DNA of 17,927 nt, taken from contig JBPYFK010000038.1 of NCBI GenBank assembly GCA_051984675.1, positions 1 through 17,927 on the forward strand. The letters are read 5' to 3'. The notes beneath the pieces are model-generated. The model saw nothing but the letters and a program-made list of their open reading frames with translations, made no database searches and had not been told where the DNA came from. Positions within the stretch are counted from its first letter, which is position 1; every line of letters starts with the position of its first letter. The stretch comes from JBPYFK01 sp051984675. GTDB lineage: Bacteria > Actinomycetota > Actinomycetes > Mycobacteriales > Pseudonocardiaceae. This document shows positions 7,882 through 13,809 of this stretch, in pieces. Position numbers and translations under genes: made by a program.

Positions 7882-7932
7882 GTTCGTCCTCGTTCGCCGG
7901 GCGCCGGAACCCCGGGCGGGAAGGAGAATCGG

Positions 7933-8265
7933 ATGGTGCTGCACACCTCCAACGGCAGTGGAGGCGACGACTTCGAGGAGCCGGAACTCCCCGATGAGCC
8001 GCTCTGCGACGAGTCGGAATTCGCCGCACTGATCGGAGAGGAGGTCAACGTCAGCGCACCCAAGGTTTTCGCCGTCGTCCAGGAGTACGGCGAACGTGCT
8101 GATTACCACGTCGCCGCTTGGGGCATGTCTTTCGACGACCGCGCCGAAGTCGTCAGCGTGGACCGCAGGATGCGGATGAGCTTCCGGTCTCTGGACCGGG
8201 TGCTGCGTAGCTTCTGCTGGGGACCGAACATCACGGCTCGACTCGTCTGGGCCGCCCAGCCCTGA
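7933..8265 (+). CDS. Hypothetical acidic protein divergent from the XRE/DUF397 pair
   Basis: 110 residues; I do not recognise a named family. The ATG at 7933 has AAGGAG 6 nt upstream. The frame is open further back to 7849, but that part lacks a ribosome site and contains the palindromic promoter elements. The first 45 residues are low-complexity and acidic (GGDDFEEPELPDEPLCDESE). The second half (about 45-105) looks like a small alpha/beta domain, with EEVNVSAPKVFAVVQEYGER and a basic segment VDRRMRMSFRSLDRVLRSF. No signal peptide or membrane span is visible. It shares a 166-bp promoter region with the XRE regulator and ends 6 bp from the convergent rRNA methyltransferase gene. An acidic N-terminus and a basic C-terminus would suit a regulatory or DNA-mimic role, but that is speculation. 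Confidence 0.8.
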   Translation: MVLHTSNGSGGDDFEEPELPDEPLCDESEFAALIGEEVNVSAPKVFAVVQEYGERADYHVAAWGMSFDDRAEVVSVDRRMRMSFRSLDRVLRSFCWGPNITARLVWAAQP

Positions 8266-8271
8266 GCTGTC

Positions 8272-9162
8272 CTATGTAGACGATCCATCTTCCAGGCGCT
8301 GGTACACCGAGACCGTCACTGATCCGGTCACGTCTACGGGTTCCGGTAGCTCGGCCAGCCGCGCACGCATCGCGGCGTCCTCGGTGTGCCAGGCGCTTGG
8401 CCCCATCGCCACCAGCGTCTCGACCTCGTCTCGCCGCAGCCGCATCGAGAACTCGCACTCGCCGTGCTCCAGCATCTTGAACGTGCCGCCGAGTTGCTCG
8501 CCGAGTCGCTGCTGCTTGCGCTCGTCCACGTTGAGCAGTCCGAGCGCGTCGACGAGTTCCGCGAGGTGCCTGGCAGTGGGTGTGACCACCACCAGGCAGC
8601 CTCCCTGCTGGAGCACCCGGCGCATCTCCGCAGCGTTGCGCGGCGCGAAGACGTTCAACACGACCGACGCCGCGTCGGCGCGTACCGGGATGCTTCGCCA
8701 GACGTCCGCGACCACGGACCCGACTCGCTGGTGAGCCTTCGCCGCCCTTCGCGCCGCGTACTTCGACACGTCCATGGCGACCCCGACCCGCTCCGGCAGC
8801 CGGTCCATCACGCGAGCGAGGTAGTACCCGGTGCCCGCACCGGCATCGAGCACGACGCCACCCGGCACGGCGCCGGCCGCACGCTCCGCCGCCGCCGCGA
8901 CGTGCTCGGCGATGGGGTCGTAATGCCCGGCCGCCAGGAACGACACCCGGGCCGCGACCATCGCGGCCGTGTCGCCGGCGACACCCCGCTCGCGCCCGGA
9001 CAGCAGGCTGACATAGCCCTGGCGCGCGATGTCGAACAAATGCCCAGACGCGCAGCGCAACGACTGCCCAGAAGCGATCTGACCAGCGGAAACCGGACCG
9101 ACGGGCAGCAGCCCGGCCCCGCAGTGCGGGCAGGCCAGGGCTTGCACCACCTCGCTGAGCAC
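8272..9162 (-). CDS. rlmA: 23S rRNA (guanine-N1)-methyltransferase, RlmA(II)/TlrB type
   Basis: 296 residues, the usual size. The family methylates N1 of G745 (Gram-negative RlmA) or G748 (Gram-positive RlmA(II), TlrB, MyrA) in helix 35 of 23S rRNA; G748 methylation takes part in resistance to tylosin-like macrolides. Seen: a zinc finger with CPHC at 11-14 and CASGH at 37-41, the block DIARQGYVSLL at 44-54, DTAAMVAARVSFLAAGHYDP (64-83), SAM motif I LDAGAGTG at 105-112, NVFAPRN at 170-176, and late MGPSAWH. The GTG at 9162 was chosen because AAGGAGG lies 5 nt upstream (9168-9174) and this start matches the family's N-terminus; the frame extends upstream to 9228. The spacing between the two zinc half-sites is longer than in E. 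coli RlmA. No macrolide biosynthesis gene is nearby, so housekeeping or intrinsic resistance are both possible. Confidence 0.9.
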   Translation of the reverse strand: MLSEVVQALACPHCGAGLLPVGPVSAGQIASGQSLRCASGHLFDIARQGYVSLLSGRERGVAGDTAAMVAARVSFLAAGHYDPIAEHVAAAAERAAGAVPGGVVLDAGAGTGYYLARVMDRLPERVGVAMDVSKYAARRAAKAHQRVGSVVADVWRSIPVRADAASVVLNVFAPRNAAEMRRVLQQGGCLVVVTPTARHLAELVDALGLLNVDERKQQRLGEQLGGTFKMLEHGECEFSMRLRRDEVETLVAMGPSAWHTEDAAMRARLAELPEPVDVTGSVTVSVYQRLEDGSST

Positions 9163-9167
9163 GCCAT

Positions 9168-9174
9168 CCTCCTT
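9168..9174 (-). promoter_or_regulatory. Ribosome binding site fixing the rlmA start
   Basis: AAGGAGG on the minus strand, 5 nt before GTG 9162. An ATG in the same frame at 9180 would place this site inside the coding region, which argues for the shorter protein. Confidence 0.8.
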
Positions 9175-9279
9175 ACCCATTTCCCACACACCGCACATGG
9201 CGACCTGGTCCGAAACACGACCTACCATGGGGACGACCTAAGCGGTGCGAAGTCCTGCGGCACAGGAACGGAGCCGGTG

Positions 9280-10764
9280 ATGCAGGCAGCATCGACTCTA
9301 GGCCCCGCACTCGTGGGGTCGTGGTTCTGGGCACCGGAGTACTGGCTGGCGCGCGTCGTGGTGCAGCGGCTGCTCGCCTTCACCTACCTCCTCGGCTTCA
9401 CGACAGTCGTGCACCAGCTGCCCGCGTTGCTCGCGGACAACGGCTTGACGCCGATCCGGCCGTTCCTGCGGATCGGATTCCGGCGCGCCCCGAGCCTGTT
9501 CCACCTGCACTACTCCGACCGCGCGTGCCTCGCGGTCGCGTGGGTGGGGGTGGTGGTCAGCGCGGCCCTGCTTCTCGGCCTGCCCGACCTCCTGTCCGGT
9601 ACCACCGCCGTGGCCGTCGGGATGGCGTGCTGGGCACTGCTGTGGGCGCTGTACCTGTCGATCGTCAACGTCGGCCAGGTCTGGTACTCGTTCGGGTGGG
9701 AGTCGCTGCTGTTGGAGGCCGGCTTCCTGGCCATCTTCCTTGGACCGGCCAGTACCGCGCCACCGGCGCCGGTGATCTGGTTACTGTGCTGGCTGCTGTT
9801 CCGAGTCGAGTTCGGCGCCGGGATGATCAAGATTCGCGGTGACCGGTGTTGGCGCGACCTCACGGCGCTGTACTACCACCACGAGACGCAACCGATGCCG
9901 GGACCGCTGAGCCGCTCGTTCCACCAGTTGCCGCGCCCGCTGCACCGGGCGGAGGTGGCGGCCAACCACTTCACCCAACTCCTGGTGCCCTTCTTCCTGT
10001 TCGCTCCGCAGCCCGCCGCCGACGTCGCCGCGCTCCTCGTGGTGCTGACCCAGCTGTGGCTGATGCTGTCCGGGAACTTCGCGTGGCTGAACTTCCTCAC
10101 CATCACGCTGGCGTTTTCCGCCATGAACAACGCCCTGCTGGGATCGGTCCTGCCGGTTCAAGTACCAGCCGTGCAACCACCCTCGCCCGCCTGGCACCAG
10201 GTCGCGGTGATCGCGCTCACGGCGATGATGGTCGTGCTCAGCTACTGGCCGGCACGGAACCTGCTCAGCCGGCAGCAGGTCATGAACCGCAGCTTCAACA
10301 AGCTGCACCTGGGCAACACCTACGGTGCCTTCGGCAGCGTCACCCGCACTCGCCACGAGGTGGTCGTCGAGGGCACCTCCGACCCCGACCCCGGCGAGGG
10401 CACGGCGTGGTACGAGTACGAGTTTCCGGGTAAGCCGGGAGACCCGCTGCGGCGACCGCCCCAGGTGGCGCCCTATCACCTGCGGCTGGACTGGCTGATG
10501 TGGTTCGCCGCGATCTCCCCCGGCTATGCCAGCCCATGGTTACCGCGCATGTTGAAGGCGCTGCTGCAAGGCAACGCGGAGGTGGACCGGCTGCTGCGAC
10601 ACAACCCGTTCCCGGACGAGCCACCGAAGTTCGTCCGAGCACAGCTCTATCGGTACCGGTTCACCACCAAGCAGGAAAGGCAGGCCAACGGAGCCTGGTG
10701 GGAGCGCACGTTCGTGACCGAGTACGTCCCACCCGTCTCCCTGGAAGACACCCGGATCGTGTGA
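9280..10764 (+). CDS. Lipase maturation factor (LMF1) family membrane protein
   Basis: 494 residues of the LMF1-like family (PF06762). In vertebrates LMF1 is an ER membrane protein needed for folding of secreted dimeric lipases; the bacterial members have no established role. Several hydrophobic segments are visible, roughly at 20-50, 83-105, 107-132, 140-155, 165-185, 225-285 and 305-325. The family core GAGMIKIRGDRCWRDLT begins at 179 and continues into YYHHETQPMPGPLS; NHFTQL follows, and the C-terminal soluble part carries YEYEFPGKPGDP, YHLRLDWLMWFA and the HNPFPDEPPKFVRAQLYRY block typical of the family end. The ATG at 9280 has GGAG 6 nt upstream; a GTG directly before it is equally in frame. 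It is divergent from rlmA, and its stop codon directly abuts the stop of tmsB on the other strand. No lipase gene lies next to it, so a client cannot be named. Confidence 0.92.
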   Translation: MQAASTLGPALVGSWFWAPEYWLARVVVQRLLAFTYLLGFTTVVHQLPALLADNGLTPIRPFLRIGFRRAPSLFHLHYSDRACLAVAWVGVVVSAALLLGLPDLLSGTTAVAVGMACWALLWALYLSIVNVGQVWYSFGWESLLLEAGFLAIFLGPASTAPPAPVIWLLCWLLFRVEFGAGMIKIRGDRCWRDLTALYYHHETQPMPGPLSRSFHQLPRPLHRAEVAANHFTQLLVPFFLFAPQPAADVAALLVVLTQLWLMLSGNFAWLNFLTITLAFSAMNNALLGSVLPVQVPAVQPPSPAWHQVAVIALTAMMVVLSYWPARNLLSRQQVMNRSFNKLHLGNTYGAFGSVTRTRHEVVVEGTSDPDPGEGTAWYEYEFPGKPGDPLRRPPQVAPYHLRLDWLMWFAAISPGYASPWLPRMLKALLQGNAEVDRLLRHNPFPDEPPKFVRAQLYRYRFTTKQERQANGAWWERTFVTEYVPPVSLEDTRIV

Positions 10765-12003
10765 TCACCAGTCGGGTCGTAGGGGCATGTGCGCGTCGGT
10801 GTCGTCCAGCCGCACGCCGAGCATCTGGTGCAGTTCGATGTTGTTGCGTTCGAAGCCCAACCGCGATCCGACCATGTACAGCCGCCAGGTGCGGGCGCGC
10901 ACTGCCCCGACCTCCCGCACCGCTTCGTTCCAGTGCGCGTCCAGGTTCGCCGACCATCGGGTGAGCGTCTTCGCGTAGTGCTCCCGCAGGTTTTCGGTGT
11001 GGCGCACCTCGAACCCGTTGTCGTGCATCGCCGATGCCAGCGTGCCCGGTGATTCCAGCTCGCCGTCCGGGAAGATGTAGCGGGTGATGAACTTGTTCGT
11101 ACGGCTGCTCCCGCTGTTGTCCGCCCGGGTGATGCAGTGGTTGAGCAGCCGCCCCCCTGGCTTCAGCTTGCCGTACAGGAAGGAGAAGTAGGGGTCCAGT
11201 TGCGACCGTCCGATGTGCTCTGTCAGGCCGATGGAGCTGATCGCGTCGAAGTCCGTTTCGACCACGTCGCGGTAGTCGAGGTGACGGACTTCGGCGAGAT
11301 CCGCGAGCCCCTGCTCCGCGATCGCCTTCTGCGCCCACCGCGCCTGCTGCCGGGAGAGCGTCACGCCCAGGGCGCGGACGCCCTGCTTGGCGGCGTGCAT
11401 GACCATCCCGCCCCACCCGCAGCCGACGTCGAGCAGGCGCATTCCCTTCCGCAGCCCGAGCTTGCGCGCCACCAGCTCGTGCTTGGTGTACTGCGCCTCC
11501 TCCAGGGACGAGCCTTCCTCGGGAAAGACCGCGCACGTGTAGGTCATCGAAGGCCCGAGAACCCATTCGTAGAACCGGTTCGAGACGTCGTAGTGGTGGG
11601 AGATCACCTTCTGGTCCTGCGACTTGGAATGCCTCCGCAGCCTCCCCCAGAAGGTATTGACGTACTCCTCGGCGGGCCGGCGCACGGGCCACCACACCCG
11701 GTACGCGGCGAGCCGGGCGGCGAGTTCGGCCCGCGCCGCCAGCGGGATGTCGTCGAGGCTCAGCTCCGGAAAGCCGGCCAGCGCCGTGTGCAGATCGCCC
11801 GCGACGTCGATACTTCCGGTGATGTAGGCGCGTGCCAGCCCGAGCGCCCCAGGCGCCGCCGCGACATGCGACAGCGCCAGCGGCGCGCGGATCTCGACGC
11901 GCACATCCGCACCCACCTGCCCGGCACGGCTGCCGTCGTAGGCACGGAACTCCACCGGAACGTCATCGCCCACCACGCGCGAAAACAGCTGTGCTAGCGC
12001 CAT
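10765..12003 (-). CDS. tmsB: Phospholipid oleoyl C10-methyltransferase of tuberculostearic acid synthesis (cyclopropane-synthase family)
   Basis: 412 residues of the cyclopropane-fatty-acyl-phospholipid synthase superfamily. With the FAD oxidoreductase gene directly upstream it forms the tmsAB (bfaAB) pair: TmsB (UfaA1/Rv0447c type) adds a SAM-derived methylene at C10 of oleoyl chains in phospholipid, and TmsA reduces it to 10-methylstearoyl. Seen: the N-terminal domain typical of this subgroup (VEFRAYDGS, APGALGLARAYITGSID), the fatty-acid pocket entry HHYDVSNRFYEWVLGPSMTY at 136-155, SAM motif I LDVGCGWGG at 191-199, and SIGLTEHIG with FLYGKLKPGGRLLNHCI. The ATG at 12003 follows AAGGAG at 10-nt spacing. 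A GTG at 12057 (430 residues, 9 nt after tmsA) is possible but has a poor ribosome site and would place a 12-bp palindrome in the coding region. Confidence 0.92.
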   Translation of the reverse strand: MALAQLFSRVVGDDVPVEFRAYDGSRAGQVGADVRVEIRAPLALSHVAAAPGALGLARAYITGSIDVAGDLHTALAGFPELSLDDIPLAARAELAARLAAYRVWWPVRRPAEEYVNTFWGRLRRHSKSQDQKVISHHYDVSNRFYEWVLGPSMTYTCAVFPEEGSSLEEAQYTKHELVARKLGLRKGMRLLDVGCGWGGMVMHAAKQGVRALGVTLSRQQARWAQKAIAEQGLADLAEVRHLDYRDVVETDFDAISSIGLTEHIGRSQLDPYFSFLYGKLKPGGRLLNHCITRADNSGSSRTNKFITRYIFPDGELESPGTLASAMHDNGFEVRHTENLREHYAKTLTRWSANLDAHWNEAVREVGAVRARTWRLYMVGSRLGFERNNIELHQMLGVRLDDTDAHMPLRPDW

Positions 12004-12042
12004 GACACCCAATCTCCTTGCCCTGCGGTCTCGCTTCCTGCT

Positions 12043-12054
12043 GCTATTAATAGC
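12043..12054. promoter_or_regulatory. 12-bp AT-rich palindrome between tmsA and tmsB
   Basis: GCTATTAATAGC is a perfect palindrome in the 63-nt gap, markedly A+T-rich against its surroundings. It could be an operator, and its TATTAA core could act as a -10 element of an internal tmsB promoter. No protein is known to bind it. Confidence 0.35.
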
Positions 12055-12066
12055 CACTGCTTCCGG

Positions 12067-13446
12067 TTACTGCTGTCGCACGCATTTCTCGTACAGATCA
12101 GGCAGCCGTCCGGCCGGGTCGTAGCTGGACTTCAGGTCCTGGTAGGCGGAACCGTTGTAGAGCCGCGCGAATTCCGCACGCGAGTAGTACGACGTGGAGT
12201 AGAGCGACTTGTGGCCGTCGAGATCGGTCACCATCCGCTCGATCGCGCGGTTGTGCGTGCCGTCGGGCTGACCGTCGGCCAGCGGCACCGACGCCCAGAA
12301 GCCGACGTTGACGTAGTTCGTCGCCGGGTCCATCGGGTACAGCGGCCAGCCCTGCGGGTCACGTAGCCGTACCGGACACAGCCAGATCGGGCTGATCCCG
12401 ATCTCGGCGTGGAAGAACTCCAGGAACGCGGCCAGGTTCCCGACCGGGATCTCCACGTCCTGGATCACCGGTTCACGCGCCGGCTGCCCGCGCAGCCTCT
12501 CCACTCTGGAGCTGAGCTGGAACCGCCGGTCCCAGGCCACGACCCGCCGGTAGACGTCCGACCGCAGGTAGCGGCGCGGCCACAGCCTGCGGATCACGGG
12601 GTGCTGTGCGCCCAGCGCCTGAGAGCACCAGAACCAGTCGGTGTCCCAGCGCCACAGGTAGTCGCGTACCCGCAGGTGGTCGGTCCGGCGTTCGCGGATC
12701 GAGCGGTAGTAGATGCGCTGGCCGGTGTAGTCGCTGGCCTCCGGCGCATCTGGTTGGAAGTTCCCCAGCGTCAGGTAGATCTCGTCCGGTCCGAAGACCG
12801 TGCCGTCCAGAAAGTCCACGGGCTCGCCGTCGAACTGGCGACCCCGGCAGATCTCGTCGATCGCGGAGGCGCACTCGTCCGCGCTACCGAAACGAACGTG
12901 CCGCAGTCGCACGAAGTTCTCGACCGGTTCCAGCTCGATGACCAGGCGCAGCCCGTAGCCGAGCGAGCCGTACGAGTTGGGCAGGCCGCGGAAGAGGTCC
13001 GCGTGCTCGTTGTCTGGGCGGGCGACAACGATCCGGCCGTCACCGGTGAGCACCTCCGCCTCACGCACGGATTCGTGCGGCAGCCCGTTGCGGAACGACG
13101 ACGACTCGATACCGAGACCGGCGACCGCGCCACCGAGCGTGATCGTCTTCAGCTGCGGTACGACCAGCGGCATCAGTCCGTGGGCCAGGGTCGCGTCCGC
13201 CAGGTCCTCGTAGGTCGTCATGCCCTGCACCTCGGCGGTGCGGGCTTCCGCGTCCACCGACAGCACCTGGTTGAGTCGGCTGACGTCCAGTCCGGTGGCC
13301 TGGCGGGCGCCGAAGCGAAACAGGTTCGACGTGGTCTTGGCAAGTCGGACCGGCTGGCCGGGTGGCACCCGCCGGTACTGGGCCGCCAAGTCAGCGACGG
13401 CGGCATCGTGGTCTACAGGTCCCGCGGTCCTGCTGTTCGCGCCCAT
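12067..13446 (-). CDS. tmsA: FAD-binding oxidoreductase, 10-methylene to 10-methyl fatty acyl reductase
   Basis: 459 residues with an N-terminal FAD_binding_4 (PF01565) domain, homologous to M. tuberculosis Rv0449c/BfaA. It is expected to reduce 10-methylene-octadecanoyl phospholipid to the 10-methyl (tuberculostearic) form using NADPH. Seen: the start of the FAD domain (VRLAKTTSNLFRF at 33-45), the FAD pyrophosphate region TLGGAVAGLGIESSSFRNG at 103-121, EVLTGDGRIVVA and PNSYGSLGYGLRLVIELEPV, and a long C-terminal half with IQDVEIPVGNLAAFLEFF and the tail YDPAGRLPDLYEKCV. The ATG at 13446 has no good Shine-Dalgarno; TAGGGT (TANNNT) 9-14 nt upstream suggests a leaderless or nearly leaderless transcript. 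It precedes tmsB. The DUF1365 gene tmsC, found between the two in mycobacteria, is absent here. The fold also resembles plant/animal delta-24 sterol reductases, but the pairing decides the call. Confidence 0.9.
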   Translation of the reverse strand: MGANSRTAGPVDHDAAVADLAAQYRRVPPGQPVRLAKTTSNLFRFGARQATGLDVSRLNQVLSVDAEARTAEVQGMTTYEDLADATLAHGLMPLVVPQLKTITLGGAVAGLGIESSSFRNGLPHESVREAEVLTGDGRIVVARPDNEHADLFRGLPNSYGSLGYGLRLVIELEPVENFVRLRHVRFGSADECASAIDEICRGRQFDGEPVDFLDGTVFGPDEIYLTLGNFQPDAPEASDYTGQRIYYRSIRERRTDHLRVRDYLWRWDTDWFWCSQALGAQHPVIRRLWPRRYLRSDVYRRVVAWDRRFQLSSRVERLRGQPAREPVIQDVEIPVGNLAAFLEFFHAEIGISPIWLCPVRLRDPQGWPLYPMDPATNYVNVGFWASVPLADGQPDGTHNRAIERMVTDLDGHKSLYSTSYYSRAEFARLYNGSAYQDLKSSYDPAGRLPDLYEKCVRQQ

Positions 13447-13454
13447 AGTGGACC

Positions 13455-13460
13455 ACCCTA
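13455..13460 (-). promoter_or_regulatory. Candidate -10 element of a leaderless tmsA promoter
   Basis: TAGGGT on the minus strand ends 8 nt before the ATG at 13446, which would put the transcription start within about 2 nt of the start codon. The absence of a Shine-Dalgarno sequence fits. No convincing -35 hexamer is visible. Confidence 0.35.
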
Positions 13461-13631
13461 GGGCGATCTACGGCGCAGAGCACCACGTTTCGGGTGATTT
13501 GAGCTGTTCGGACCTCTGGGCCGAGTGAGGTGTCGCGGGCAGTTGTTCTCACCGCTATCGGGCGGATGACCGATGGCCGAGGCGGCGGGTGCGGGCAGCG
13601 TGGCACACGCCCAGTGACGTGTACCGCACCC

Positions 13632-13780
13632 CGTATCGCGCCGACTTCGTCCGATCCGACGAAAGTCGCGGCGATACGTTAGGGAAATCGACAAACGGCG
13701 ATGCGAACCGCACACGTACGGTTCATCGAAACTTTGCAGCTGCCCATTCCCAGCGGGGGAAATCCGGCATGGGAAACAGC
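13632..13780 (+). ncRNA. Candidate structured 5' leader (three hairpins) of the permease gene
   Basis: Hairpin 1 (13632-13678): arms of about 16-20 nt, CGTATCGCGCCGACTT pairing with AAGTCGCGGCGATACG (14 of 16) and extended inward by CGTC/GACG with one bulged A. Hairpin 2 (13699-13728): CGAT, a 2-nt bulge, GAACCG, loop CACACGTA, then CGGTTC and ATCG. Hairpin 3 (13739-13780): GCTG and CCCAT pair with ATGGG and CAGC around an AAA bulge and an inner TCCC/GGGA helix. The Shine-Dalgarno AAGGAGG (13798-13804) follows 17 nt later. I could not match it to a known riboswitch consensus (glycine, ydaO, ykkC and SAM/SAH were considered). Hairpin 1 alone could instead be a protein operator. Confidence 0.4.
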
Positions 13781-13809
13781 TCATCCATGTGAATCCGAAG
13801 GAGGAAGAC

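Larger units (their letters stand above)
13447..13809. other. 363-bp divergent intergenic region between tmsA and the permease gene
   Basis: No credible gene. The tmsA-proximal part (13447-13620) should hold both promoters; I see only TAGGGT facing tmsA. The permease-proximal part (13632-13780) contains three successive inverted repeats, listed separately as a possible structured leader. Confidence 0.6.

Noticed and set aside
7767..8063. N-terminal extension of the XRE gene by 99 codons
   Set aside because: It runs antisense to the orphan gene, is Ser/Gly-rich low complexity, and an ideal ribosome site marks ATG 7766.
8386..9279. N-terminal extension of the LMF gene by about 298 codons
   Set aside because: It is antisense to rlmA. 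The LMF family start fits ATG 9280 with its own ribosome site.
11137..11997. 286-codon plus-strand frame opposite tmsB
   Set aside because: It is antisense to a clearly conserved methyltransferase and has no protein-like features.
13632..13678. Hairpin 1 read as a terminator for an upstream gene
   Set aside because: Both flanking genes point away from it, no gene ends nearby, and there is no T-tract.
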